Assembly: GCA_017550445.1 (NCBI GenBank)
Contig: JAFZOV010000149.1
Span: 1 to 30,645 of the forward strand
Direction of reading: 5' to 3'
DNA length: 30,645 nt
Source of the DNA: Fibrobacter sp.
Lineage (GTDB): Bacteria > Fibrobacterota > Fibrobacteria > Fibrobacterales > Fibrobacteraceae
Shown: one piece after another, positions 15,131 to 23,643 of the stretch
Layout of the letters: the number at the start of each line of letters is the position of its first letter
How positions within the stretch are numbered: the stretch's first letter is position 1
Translations under genes and position numbers: made by a program
Notes under the pieces: model-generated
Seen by the model: only the letters and a program-made list of their open reading frames with translations
Told to the model about the DNA's origin: nothing
Database searches by the model: none

Positions 15131-15142
15131 AAGATACAAAAT
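15131..15142 (-). promoter_or_regulatory. Promoter-like element ATTTTGTATCTT for tRNA-Leu
   Basis: On the minus strand ATTTTGTATCTT ends 14 nt before the mature 5' end of tRNA-Leu, the right place for a -10 element. It also matches TAnnTTTG, the -7 element of Bacteroidetes (TATCTTTG). The same string occurs before two other transcription units in the window. It probably drives tRNA-Leu, and perhaps tig-clpP-clpX by read-through. Confidence 0.5.
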
Positions 15143-15156
15143 CTCGAAGACATAGA

Positions 15157-16416
15157 TTGCGGAAACATCTATTTTATGGCACGTTGCAAGCACTTAAAAA
15201 CATTAAAATCGGCGTTTTCATATCTCTGGTCAACATCCTCATCCAGGGTGTTTCGGTCATTGTACAGAATCTTATCGCCAACAATCTAGGAATTGTCAAA
15301 TTCGGATCATTCGGAATCCTGCAGAGCGACTACACCATCTTCTGCGCACTCGCCGACTTTGGCATGGCAACCCTTATTCTCGCCTTCTTTGGCAAACGCG
15401 CCACGAGTGGCACCCTGTTTACTAACGTCTTGCAACTAAGACTCTTCATGACCGCCTTGACGGCTATCGCCATGGCCCTTTTCGCATTCACCGTACGCAG
15501 AGAAAGCGATATCTTTGAAGGCGAACTGGTACTTGCACTTGGTCTACTCTTCCAGCACGCCTTTTTTGACTGGTACTTCATTTGCGGCCAATTCTGGAAA
15601 AAACTGCTGATTTCAAAAGTCCTCCACACCCTTTCTTACTGTAGCGTCATGGGAATCGCCCTCGGCGTCCTGAAGCTGGATTCAATCCCGGCCGTAGCAC
15701 TTGCCATGGTCATCGCGGCGCTTCCCGCTTTCGGTTTCGGCGTAGGCCAGGCATTCACTTTGAAGATTTTCCACGTAGGCCTGCATACCATTCAATTCTT
15801 TAAGCTCATGTTCAAGTCGGCATGCCCATACGCGCTGTCCAGCCTAGCAAGCTTCGCCTACCTTCCCGTCGGGCTTTACACGGTGGACCACTTTGCGGAA
15901 CCAGAATTCCTGGGGGCCTACAACTTTTCGCACAAGCTGATCATACTCGCCTCCGGACTGATGGTCCACTTCATATCATCGAGCCTTATCACGCTGCACC
16001 AGAACGACAGCCGCATACTCCACCTGCGCGACCAGCTCGTGTTCACGATATTCATTGTCGCCGCCTCTTCGCCCTTCTGGCTTTTTCCGCAGTTCACGCT
16101 ACGCCTCATCTTCTTTGCTGCGCCCTGGACGCCCGATGTCCTTGAAACCAGCTGTTACTGCTTGCGCATTCTTGCATGCTCCCTGATACTCCAGGCAACC
16201 CGCATGGGCATGATTTCGACACTACTTAAAGAAAAGCGCACCTGGCTCTACGGGGCACTCATTTCCGCCGGTGGAATATTAAACATCGCCGTATGCATCG
16301 GTGGCGCGAACTTACTAAAGGCGCCCTATATTCCGCTACTCACCCTTTCCGGCGACTTGTGCCTGAGCCTATTCCTGTTCGTCTACTTTGTCAAAAACCG
16401 AAGAATCCGCTGGTAA
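15157..16416 (+). CDS. Wzx-like polysaccharide flippase (MATE/MOP superfamily)
   Basis: The 419-residue protein is almost entirely hydrophobic, with about 12 membrane helices. Its N-terminal pattern (ISLVNILIQGVSVIVQNLIA, then GIVKFGSFGILQSDYTIF) is typical of oligosaccharide flippases, which move lipid-linked repeat units across the inner membrane. The frame has no ATG before residue 70, which already lies beyond the first membrane helix. The start must therefore be a TTG, at 15157 or 15184, and 15157 is a tentative choice with a weak ribosome site. It is the only polysaccharide gene here on the + strand. Its stop codon lies 3 nt from the end of the opposing operon, so the two transcripts probably overlap. 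Confidence 0.8.
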   Translation: MRKHLFYGTLQALKNIKIGVFISLVNILIQGVSVIVQNLIANNLGIVKFGSFGILQSDYTIFCALADFGMATLILAFFGKRATSGTLFTNVLQLRLFMTALTAIAMALFAFTVRRESDIFEGELVLALGLLFQHAFFDWYFICGQFWKKLLISKVLHTLSYCSVMGIALGVLKLDSIPAVALAMVIAALPAFGFGVGQAFTLKIFHVGLHTIQFFKLMFKSACPYALSSLASFAYLPVGLYTVDHFAEPEFLGAYNFSHKLIILASGLMVHFISSSLITLHQNDSRILHLRDQLVFTIFIVAASSPFWLFPQFTLRLIFFAAPWTPDVLETSCYCLRILACSLILQATRMGMISTLLKEKRTWLYGALISAGGILNIAVCIGGANLLKAPYIPLLTLSGDLCLSLFLFVYFVKNRRIRW

Positions 16417-16419
16417 TTC

Positions 16420-16746
16420 TTACATCACGAGCATAAATGCGCCCAAGACAATAAGCGCAAGCCCTATTTTCTGCTTCTTCGAAATCCTTTCCTTCAAAAA
16501 GCTCGCCGAAAGAAGCGCCGACCACACGTAAGTCAGTGACGTAAAGGGAAGTACCACGGAATAGTCCAGGTACTTGAGAAGCGCTATATTCATCAGCGCC
16601 GTCACAAAGTAAAGACCGCCACCACCAAAGAACCAGCCGTTCCTATAGACATGGCGCAAATCCAAATTGACACACGCCTTCTTTAACAAAAGCGAGGCAA
16701 CCGCGCCAAGCAGGGTCATCGCCACAAGCGAGAGGTAAAGCATCAT
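16420..16746 (-). CDS. SMR/EamA-type small membrane protein, half-transporter 1
   Basis: The 108-residue protein has four membrane helices and the ending of the EamA/SMR fold (LKERISKKQKIGLALIVLGAFMLVM). Proteins of this size include ArnE/ArnF, which flip undecaprenyl-phosphate-linked aminoarabinose as a pair, and EmrE-like exporters. Its ATG overlaps the end of the preceding small gene by 4 nt (ATGA), so the two are made together and probably form a heterodimer. In a sugar-polymer operon, flipping of a lipid-linked sugar is more likely than drug export. It is the last gene of the operon. Confidence 0.75.
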   Translation of the reverse strand: MMLYLSLVAMTLLGAVASLLLKKACVNLDLRHVYRNGWFFGGGGLYFVTALMNIALLKYLDYSVVLPFTSLTYVWSALLSASFLKERISKKQKIGLALIVLGAFMLVM

Positions 16747-17084
16747 TCCTCATCCCCCGCTGCGACAAGGAACACCCCTGCCACGATAACGATTATCGCC
16801 ACACACTTCTGAAGCGTTACTGCCTCCCCAAGCACCATGAAGCCAAGCACGACGCTCAAACCGTAATTGATGCTAAGCACGGGCTGCAAAACCGAAAGCT
16901 TTCCAAAACGGTAGCCTACCACCATCAGAAGCGCACCGACCACGTAAAGGGCAAAGCCTGCCAGCAAAAGCAGCCAACCCTCATCGACCGATAGTTTCCA
17001 GAACAGCTGCCCCACGCAGACGCACAAGGCAGAGGCAAGCATCATCAAAATGCCCTTGCGGTTTTTCTTCAGCGACTCAAGCAT
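16743..17084 (-). CDS. SMR/EamA-type small membrane protein, half-transporter 2
   Basis: The 113-residue protein has four predicted membrane helices. They include GQLFWKLSVDEG in the first part and SVLQPVLSINYGLSVVLGFMVLGE, typical of the EamA/SMR fold. It overlaps the GT2 gene upstream by one base (TAATG) and its partner downstream by 4 nt. Two different four-helix genes in tandem suggest a heterodimer like ArnE/ArnF. The substrate is not readable from sequence; a polyprenyl-phosphate sugar made by one of the operon's GT2 enzymes is a reasonable guess. Confidence 0.75.
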   Translation of the reverse strand: MLESLKKNRKGILMMLASALCVCVGQLFWKLSVDEGWLLLLAGFALYVVGALLMVVGYRFGKLSVLQPVLSINYGLSVVLGFMVLGEAVTLQKCVAIIVIVAGVFLVAAGDEE

Positions 17085-17875
17085 TACGGATTATACGCCC
17101 CCACAAGATTCTTGAAGAGTATCTTGAGCAAAAGCCAGTTTCCCTTGAAGGGACTAATCTTTGTCGGAGTCTTTTCGTTTTTGGGATACGCCCTAGTCAC
17201 GGGAATTTCACAGGCGCGGTATTTCAGCTGCGTGGCCCGCACCGACAGGTAAGCGAGCAATTCGTATGTATTGAATACATCGCGAAACGGCGACACCCGG
17301 GCATCCTGCAAGTAACGCGTGGAATAAGCGCGGTAGGCGTTGGTCGTGTCAGTGAACCATTGGCGCGCCGTCAAGGATATCACCGGGGCATGCAACAGGC
17401 GAACCGCAACTAGACGGCTCAAAGGAGTGTTCACGGCATGGCCGCCCTTCACAAACCTCGAGCCTTGAACCAGGTCGAAACCTTCTTCCAGCTTTTCGAT
17501 AAAACGGGGAACATCCTCAATACTGTCCTTGTCATTTCCATCGATGGTTATGACTCCCTTGTAGCCGCGTTCCAGCGCCCACCAGAATCCCATACGCAGC
17601 TGGGCACCCTGCTTTCCGGCACTCTTCTTGACAAGCAACGTATTGACATCCAGCGGAACAAGTTTTTCCCTTGCAGTGCTCCCGTCGGAACTTCCGCCGT
17701 CACAGATGACAATGTCTGCCACCGTAGCTACATTAGCGGACTGCGCTCTTTTCAATTCATTTAGAATCCTGTTGCCCTCGTTAATAATCGGAATCAGGAC
17801 AACATAGTCTTTTTGGCAAGGGGAAAATTCCTCGCACTCGAAATCAGGCACGCCGGCTAAATTTTGGAACAACAT
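17084..17875 (-). CDS. Glycosyltransferase family 2, DPM1-like
   Basis: The 263-residue GT-A enzyme has the nucleotide-binding start YVVLIPIINEGNRI, the acidic motif VICDGGSSDGST (about 56-67) and a catalytic-type DGND at 112-115 (ITIDGNDKD). This is the pattern of dolichol/polyprenyl-phosphate mannose synthases and related GT2 enzymes. There is no C-terminal membrane segment beyond a short hydrophobic stretch (LLLKILFKNLVGAY). It lies between the isomerase-like gene (1 nt gap) and the SMR pair (1 nt overlap). A role in making a lipid-linked sugar for the adjoining transporter fits. Donor and acceptor are unknown. Confidence 0.85.
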   Translation of the reverse strand: MLFQNLAGVPDFECEEFSPCQKDYVVLIPIINEGNRILNELKRAQSANVATVADIVICDGGSSDGSTAREKLVPLDVNTLLVKKSAGKQGAQLRMGFWWALERGYKGVITIDGNDKDSIEDVPRFIEKLEEGFDLVQGSRFVKGGHAVNTPLSRLVAVRLLHAPVISLTARQWFTDTTNAYRAYSTRYLQDARVSPFRDVFNTYELLAYLSVRATQLKYRACEIPVTRAYPKNEKTPTKISPFKGNWLLLKILFKNLVGAYNP

Positions 17876-17876
17876 C

Positions 17877-18677
17877 TTAAACCACCATCTCCTTCACGTA
17901 AAGCATCGCCTTTCTGATTTCTTCCAGATGGTCGACTTTCCCCATTTCGATAGAGACGTAGCCTGCGTACTTCGCATCACCAAGCATCGCAAGCAGTTCT
18001 TCATGGAGTTTCCTTTTCTGGATGGGCTTTAGGTAAGGTTCGCTGATGTGCACATGATTGACCAAATGCAGCCTACCGCGCAAAATGTCCAGCGACTCAC
18101 CATTCGCAACCATCGTTCCTACATCTAGATTGAGCCGAATACCGTCCGACGCGACTTCGTCAATAAGCGACAGCGCCGATTCCGTATCGTTGATAAAATT
18201 CGTCCCGTATATCGCAGGGTTCGCCTCTATCCCGACAACCGTGCCGCAGGCTGCCGCATAGGCTCCGACTTCCCTGAAAAAATCCACGGCAATATCTTGC
18301 GCATCCCCATAAGGCATCGCCTCGGGAATTGCGCGGTTCTTGGGGCAACCGAACACCAGGTTTTTACAGCCAATCGCCTTCGCAAAATCAATAGCCGACT
18401 TGGTATACTGCGTCAATGCACTGCGTTCGTCGAAAGAACAGAACAGGTTCTCCTTACGCCCATACCAAATCGACTGCATCGATGGAATGGAAAGGCCGTA
18501 CTCCTGCAACATCTTTTCGTGCCATTCCGCGGCTTCCTGCAATTTGCCATACGGAGCATCCGGGAAAATCCGGGTCGGAGCAATTTCCAACCCCTCGTAA
18601 CCCAGCTCCTTCATTGCCGCATATACGGTTAAATCGCTTTCTGCAGTCCAGGCGATGTTTGATATCGACAGCTTCAT
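17877..18677 (-). CDS. Sugar phosphate isomerase/epimerase-like TIM barrel
   Basis: The 266-residue protein belongs to the AP endonuclease 2/xylose isomerase-like TIM-barrel family. Metal ligands are visible in the usual places: GIEANP (Glu), NLDVGTM (Asp), HVHISEP (His) and SIEMG (Glu). These enzymes isomerise or epimerise sugars or cyclitols; the actual substrate is unknown. I chose the ATG at 18677, which follows GAGGAGA and shares a base with the upstream stop (TGATG). An in-frame extension to 18716 has no ribosome site and lies inside the previous gene. In this operon it may prepare a sugar for the polymer. Confidence 0.85.
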   Translation of the reverse strand: MKLSISNIAWTAESDLTVYAAMKELGYEGLEIAPTRIFPDAPYGKLQEAAEWHEKMLQEYGLSIPSMQSIWYGRKENLFCSFDERSALTQYTKSAIDFAKAIGCKNLVFGCPKNRAIPEAMPYGDAQDIAVDFFREVGAYAAACGTVVGIEANPAIYGTNFINDTESALSLIDEVASDGIRLNLDVGTMVANGESLDILRGRLHLVNHVHISEPYLKPIQKRKLHEELLAMLGDAKYAGYVSIEMGKVDHLEEIRKAMLYVKEMVV

Positions 18678-21600
18678 CAGTCTCCTCGCAAGATTTGCAC
18701 CTTGCCTACAGCACACGCTCTACATTCCAGCCGCGCAGAATTGATGTTGTATGCAAACCAGTTGTAATCCTGGCTGGAACGGATTAGATACTTGTGGTTT
18801 CCTTTTTTCAATTTAAAGGAATATCCATACTGCGAATCAGGCCGGTCCGTTTCAAACAGCATCAACTTCGCCTCAAGGGAATCCTCCACGCTTTCAATAT
18901 CCATGGAAATGTAATTCCCCAATGAATCCAGGTCTATCCGTGAACCCCTAAAACGGAATGCACCATCAATAGGCTGCGCATCCTCCAAAACACCGTTTCC
19001 AGCCGCATTGAACTTGTCCAGGTGCGCCCACACATACGGATTCCATCTCAAGTCGAAATAATGGTAATCGCTTCCCGGCTGGTAAGCGTATTCAATAAAT
19101 TCCAGGGGCACCTTGACAGATGTCAATTTCCTTGAATACGTCTCATACCGATCCGGTATACACCAGATTACAAAATCCCCGAGACGCGCAAGCGGGCGGT
19201 AATGGGCATACAGGTATTCCGCAATCTTGTAGTAACGGATATGGTGCGGAACCTTCGCCACCGACTGCAAGTATTCCTTACCGGCGTAGCCCGTAATGGC
19301 CACGGGAACTTCATGGGACTCGATTTCTTTCAAGAACATTTCCTGCGAATACAGGTCCGTCAAAAGCCCCGGACTCTGCGCCGAATAGAAGGGGCGTTCC
19401 CTCCCGGTCAGGGCATACAGCAACGGGACATTGGCAAAATCAAGGAACGTCTCCCGTTCTAATAGGATACTCGAAAAGACAGTACCCCATTCAACGGCAT
19501 AGCGGTTCAAGGTATCATCCAGCGCATAACGCCCTGCCCCGCAAGATTCCACCCGAAGCCCATCCCTCACCAAGGCGATATTCGAAACCGCCTTGCTTGC
19601 AACAACTCCTGTCGTATCGGGCAAGAAATGGTTCGGTAGGTTGCACAGCCATACCGCAACGAAAGCGAGTGTCAGCCAGGCCATTTTTGCCACTCCCGTA
19701 GAAAAGAATTTTTTCAACAGATGGAACGCAAAAAACAGCAAGGCGAAAACGCCATAACAGAAAATCAACGAGCCGCTCCCCTGCGTATGCAAAAGGGTAT
19801 GGTAAACAAAGGCGCGCATCAAGAGGAACAAGCCAACTACAGAAAACAGCAACGAAAGCGCCGCCGATTTTTCCAGGTCCCTTTTTCTAAAACTTTCAAT
19901 AAGCACACAGAATATTACCAGCGATTCTGCAAGGGGAATAAAGTAATAGACCGCCGCATAGGCAAAACTAACCTTCATGGGGGCAAGCTGTTCAAAAGCC
20001 CAATACGGATTGGAATGGAGCGTCAGTGAGATCCATTCCTTGATACGCCCGTCAAAAGGAATCCCCCTATAGCCGCAATAGACGACATAGAACAAAAAGA
20101 GCAACAAGCCGACCGAAACTCCGGCAAGCGCAAACTTCACCAAAGAGGCCTTGTCACGCCGGCAGGCAAAAAGAACGAAAGTGGAAAAAATGGCGGCAAT
20201 CCCGAAGGCGACCCCGGTGTCATATTTATAGAACGCATTGAGCGCTACCAGCAGCCAGAACAAAAGGAACTTTGGAACGCCAATCTTCCGGTATAGCCAA
20301 AAATGCAGGGGAAGGGCGACAAGGCAGACATCGACAAACAGGAACGCATTCGATGTCAGCGGGAAAAGGCACACCAGCGAAAACGCAAAAAAGGGGCCCC
20401 ACATTTTCGACAGGGCAAAAAACAAGGCTAGCCCACCGCAGGCATAACAGATAAAATCACGGTAAGGGTCTATAAGAGCCCCGACATAGCTCCCGTGAAT
20501 CAGCCCATGCATAATCTTTGAAAAGACATCGCACAGGGCATGCGCCGAAAAATAGTCGATTACGGGGATTTCACTTTTTGCAAGGGTGTCAAGCGCCCCC
20601 AGGAAATTCCCATATTCGTAAAAGCCCTGGTAATCATCCAGAATATTCGGCAACACCTGTCCGTAAGAAATCCTGAAATACGCAAGCGCCGTAAAGCTAA
20701 GCAGGGCGCCTACATAAAAAATATCGTTCGAAATTCCGCGAGCAAAAAAACTCAAGTTTCCTTTCTTGAAAAATACCAAGGCCATAAACACAGCGGCAAT
20801 TGCATAGGCGCCATACACCGGAGCAAATCCAACCATTTCCTTTTCAATCAAGGTAAAGACCAGTTCAGAGCCCAGACAGAACACTAACGGGAACCATACG
20901 AAAAGTTCAAGGCGCCCCATTATCTCGACTTTTTTCTTCTGCACAAAAAGCAAAAGCGCCAAGGCGACTATTCCATTCAACACCACGGGAATCGGCATCA
21001 ATAGCGAAAGCGTTATGGAAACAAACAAGAAGGTGACAAAGGCTCGGTACACATCGCAGGATTCCTTCCTCACCAAATACCAGACATACAGAAGCGCCAA
21101 CAACACAAGAAACATTGCCGATGTATCGGACAATACAAACCCAAACCTGTCGGCGTACTTTTCGAACCAGACCGAATGCCCAGCAAAAAAGGGAACCGCA
21201 AATTTCGAATAAAGTGCCGTAACCAGGAGAATCAAGGAAAAAGCGCCCATGACGCAGAACCTATCTAGCCCCCGTGCACTCAACCCCTCTGCAACGGCAT
21301 CCAAAAAAGGTCCCGCCCGCTTCGGCTTCACCAGTTCCTGCCTACGGCAAGAGAACGCAACCACAACCCACAACCCCACAAAAGTGGAAACGGCAAGGAC
21401 CTGCGCTACAATGCCACAAACCAAAGAACCTTCGCGCAGGGCATACGCCATGAACAACGAGACAAAGAAAATCCCGAAAGAAATTCCAAACCGGAAAATT
21501 TCCCTCTTCTTGAGTAGCGCCGAAATGGCAAGCGCAAACACGCCGCAAAGACAGGGGAAATACACCAAGTAAAGCCTGTAAAAATGCGAAACGCGCCTAG

Positions 21601-21778
21601 ACGGGTCAATCCCCGCGAGGGACGCATCGCAAAAGGAGCGGTCCCAAGACGCAATCCCGAGTCCCGATAACGGATCATAAAACAGCAGCAACGACAAAGC
21701 CATCAGGGCGGCGATGGCAACGGACTGCGGCGTGATCGACTGCACCGGCAACAGGGAAACAAGCTTCCGACGAATCAC
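18677..21778 (-). CDS. Large polytopic membrane protein, possible GT-C glycosyltransferase
   Basis: The 1033-residue protein has many hydrophobic helices over roughly residues 15-730 and then a soluble C-terminal domain of about 250-300 residues. The segment after VLPNILDDYQGFYEYG (IPVIDYFSAHALCD, then ALIDPYRDF) recalls the first periplasmic loop of GT-C enzymes, where acidic residues bind lipid-linked sugar. The last 120 residues (SLGNYISMDIESVEDSL, KLKKGNHKYLIRSS) look like a beta-sandwich, possibly carbohydrate-binding. I do not recognise a named family. It overlaps its upstream neighbour by 4 nt and its downstream neighbour by 1 nt. A GT-C role is inferred from topology and context. Confidence 0.6.
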   Translation of the reverse strand: MIRRKLVSLLPVQSITPQSVAIAALMALSLLLFYDPLSGLGIASWDRSFCDASLAGIDPSRRVSHFYRLYLVYFPCLCGVFALAISALLKKREIFRFGISFGIFFVSLFMAYALREGSLVCGIVAQVLAVSTFVGLWVVVAFSCRRQELVKPKRAGPFLDAVAEGLSARGLDRFCVMGAFSLILLVTALYSKFAVPFFAGHSVWFEKYADRFGFVLSDTSAMFLVLLALLYVWYLVRKESCDVYRAFVTFLFVSITLSLLMPIPVVLNGIVALALLLFVQKKKVEIMGRLELFVWFPLVFCLGSELVFTLIEKEMVGFAPVYGAYAIAAVFMALVFFKKGNLSFFARGISNDIFYVGALLSFTALAYFRISYGQVLPNILDDYQGFYEYGNFLGALDTLAKSEIPVIDYFSAHALCDVFSKIMHGLIHGSYVGALIDPYRDFICYACGGLALFFALSKMWGPFFAFSLVCLFPLTSNAFLFVDVCLVALPLHFWLYRKIGVPKFLLFWLLVALNAFYKYDTGVAFGIAAIFSTFVLFACRRDKASLVKFALAGVSVGLLLFLFYVVYCGYRGIPFDGRIKEWISLTLHSNPYWAFEQLAPMKVSFAYAAVYYFIPLAESLVIFCVLIESFRKRDLEKSAALSLLFSVVGLFLLMRAFVYHTLLHTQGSGSLIFCYGVFALLFFAFHLLKKFFSTGVAKMAWLTLAFVAVWLCNLPNHFLPDTTGVVASKAVSNIALVRDGLRVESCGAGRYALDDTLNRYAVEWGTVFSSILLERETFLDFANVPLLYALTGRERPFYSAQSPGLLTDLYSQEMFLKEIESHEVPVAITGYAGKEYLQSVAKVPHHIRYYKIAEYLYAHYRPLARLGDFVIWCIPDRYETYSRKLTSVKVPLEFIEYAYQPGSDYHYFDLRWNPYVWAHLDKFNAAGNGVLEDAQPIDGAFRFRGSRIDLDSLGNYISMDIESVEDSLEAKLMLFETDRPDSQYGYSFKLKKGNHKYLIRSSQDYNWFAYNINSARLECRACAVGKVQILRGD

Positions 21779-22698
21779 ACGGAACCCTTCACAAAAGTCT
21801 TGATCTGTTCCATGACCGACATCTTGTCTTCGATATACCCGGCATGGCCTCCAAACAGTTCCGCATGCACCGTCTTGTAATCATAATTCGCAGGAGTGCC
21901 CTTCAGTTCATTTACAAAGGGTTTCCCCGTAATAAACTCGTGCAGCTCCCCCGCCGAAACAGGTTCTGTAGCCGGATGCCACAAGTTGATTCCAGATTCC
22001 AGTGCCTTTTCTATATCGCCCCACAGGCGATCCAAATTATAAAACTGATAGCAAGCCCTGCTATCGGTAAAGTTCAATGCGCTGAAACCAAGTCCCAGGA
22101 ACGTTTTCTTCAATGCGGTTCGAGCGTCATCGGAAAGCGGTTTCAACTTGTAGAATCCGTTGTCCTGCAAATCGTAGCATTCCTTCAAGGAACTTTCGCG
22201 CAAAGAAAGTTCCGTGAACTTCTCCGCCTTCAACATCGAAGGAATCACGTTGATCAAGTCAAATACAAAATTCTTCTTGATCTTCTTGCCGAAGAGTCCC
22301 GGAAGTCTCACGATCAGGGCATCCCTATAATTTTCCCTAGCCCACGTTTCAAGCCTGTAACGGTTGAACCCATAAGCGTTCAGCCCGTCCGTCTCGATTT
22401 CGCTATTCTCGTCCACATCCACGGGGGTCTTGAACACATCAATCGTCGAAATCAGCACCAGGCGCTTCGGCTTTATCCGTTCGATATTTTTCTCGGCTTC
22501 CAAGACCAGGTCATAATCGCGATCCGGGTTCGCATTCGCCAAAAACTTTTCAGCGCGCATCCCTGCATACACGAGCAAATCCGGGCACGTCCCATATGCA
22601 TCACCGATATTCTTGGTATTGTAAGGCGCATCAAAGTCACCCGCCGAATAGATGTTGCTCCCGACAAAACCGGTATAGCCGACAATCGCCTTCTTCAT
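21775..22698 (-). CDS. SDR-like NAD(P)-binding epimerase/dehydratase homologue
   Basis: The 307-residue protein starts with a Rossmann motif GYTGFVGSN (G7, G10, G13), has the strand-4 pattern LVLISTIDVF and the PGLFG segment of extended SDRs. The catalytic YxxxK is replaced by YGFNR (Y109, R113), so the usual lysine is missing. It may be a divergent reductase or a non-catalytic binding protein. Substrate is unknown; nucleotide sugars are typical. I chose the ATG at 22698. A GTG at 22707 adds three residues and cannot be excluded. The GT2 gene ends 15 nt upstream. Confidence 0.8.
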   Translation of the reverse strand: MKKAIVGYTGFVGSNIYSAGDFDAPYNTKNIGDAYGTCPDLLVYAGMRAEKFLANANPDRDYDLVLEAEKNIERIKPKRLVLISTIDVFKTPVDVDENSEIETDGLNAYGFNRYRLETWARENYRDALIVRLPGLFGKKIKKNFVFDLINVIPSMLKAEKFTELSLRESSLKECYDLQDNGFYKLKPLSDDARTALKKTFLGLGFSALNFTDSRACYQFYNLDRLWGDIEKALESGINLWHPATEPVSAGELHEFITGKPFVNELKGTPANYDYKTVHAELFGGHAGYIEDKMSVMEQIKTFVKGSV

Positions 22699-22713
22699 AA
22701 GCCTCACCCGCCT

Positions 22714-23643
22714 CTAGGTCAGTTTCTCGATGCTTTCGAAATTATAGGTCTTGCGCTTGAAAATCAAATCCACAATAATCTGCAAATACTTGATTATCAC
22801 CGTAAGGACACTGAACAACCCGAAAAATGCAAAGGATAGGAACAGGATAGTGGTCGTCCAGCCTTCTACCGGGTTTCGCGTCAGGTAAATGACCACCGAA
22901 TAAGTGACCATCGATATGGCGATACACATCATGATGACCGCCATGTAAATCGAAAACTTGTAACCCACATCCGTAAAAAGAATCAACGAGTTAATGGCAA
23001 GCCCGCGACGGTAGGAACGCTCCCCCTTGTCCACGCTCCTGGAGGAATCCATTCGCTGGTATACAATGCGCGCCGTACGAAGTCCGCTGCTCGCATAAAT
23101 CGCCTTGCGATAAGGGATCGTCTTGCTCATGCTGCTCACACGGTTGATGGTGCGGCGGCTCAATATGCGCACGGTCTCTGTAGAAATCTTCTGCGGGTAA
23201 TTCGAGAAAACGTTGAACAGCTTATAGAACACCCGCGAAAAAAAGCCATTCCCCTTGTCCGGCGTAAGGCTTACGATATCAAAGCCTTCCTGGGTCCTGT
23301 AATACAGATCCATTATACGGGACGGTTCGTAATCCATGGCGACCGAATCGAATTCAAACACGAAATCGCCTATCGACAAATCTACTCCGGCGTTCATGGA
23401 AAGCTCAATCCCATGGAAGTAGCTCATGTTCAAAACCGAAATGCTAACGGAAGAACCTGCCTTACAGAATTCCCTAATCTTTGCAAGGCTATCGTCCGAC
23501 GAAAAATCGTTCACGCAAATAATTTCGGAATGTTCGAAATTCCCTTCCAGAACACCGGTCAGCATCGAAAGGAATTCAGAGATATGCGCATCGTCGTTAC
23601 GCACATACACAACCGCCGAAATGAAATTTTTTTCTTTAGCCAT
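22714..23643 (-). CDS. Membrane-anchored glycosyltransferase family 2 (GtrB/DPM1-like)
   Basis: The 309-residue protein has a GT-A domain (ISAVVYVRND, IICVNDFSSDDS at about 41-52) and two C-terminal membrane helices (SIYMAVIMMCIAISMVTYSV and TILFLSFAFFGLFSVLTVII). That layout is the one found in polyprenyl-phosphate glycosyltransferases such as GtrB. The usual DxD site is altered: the segment GDFVFEFDSVAMDYEP has D99-S-V where relatives have D-A-D, so metal use or activity may differ. Its first 8 nt overlap the FAD oxidoreductase gene, so translation is coupled. Confidence 0.82.
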   Translation of the reverse strand: MAKEKNFISAVVYVRNDDAHISEFLSMLTGVLEGNFEHSEIICVNDFSSDDSLAKIREFCKAGSSVSISVLNMSYFHGIELSMNAGVDLSIGDFVFEFDSVAMDYEPSRIMDLYYRTQEGFDIVSLTPDKGNGFFSRVFYKLFNVFSNYPQKISTETVRILSRRTINRVSSMSKTIPYRKAIYASSGLRTARIVYQRMDSSRSVDKGERSYRRGLAINSLILFTDVGYKFSIYMAVIMMCIAISMVTYSVVIYLTRNPVEGWTTTILFLSFAFFGLFSVLTVIIKYLQIIVDLIFKRKTYNFESIEKLT

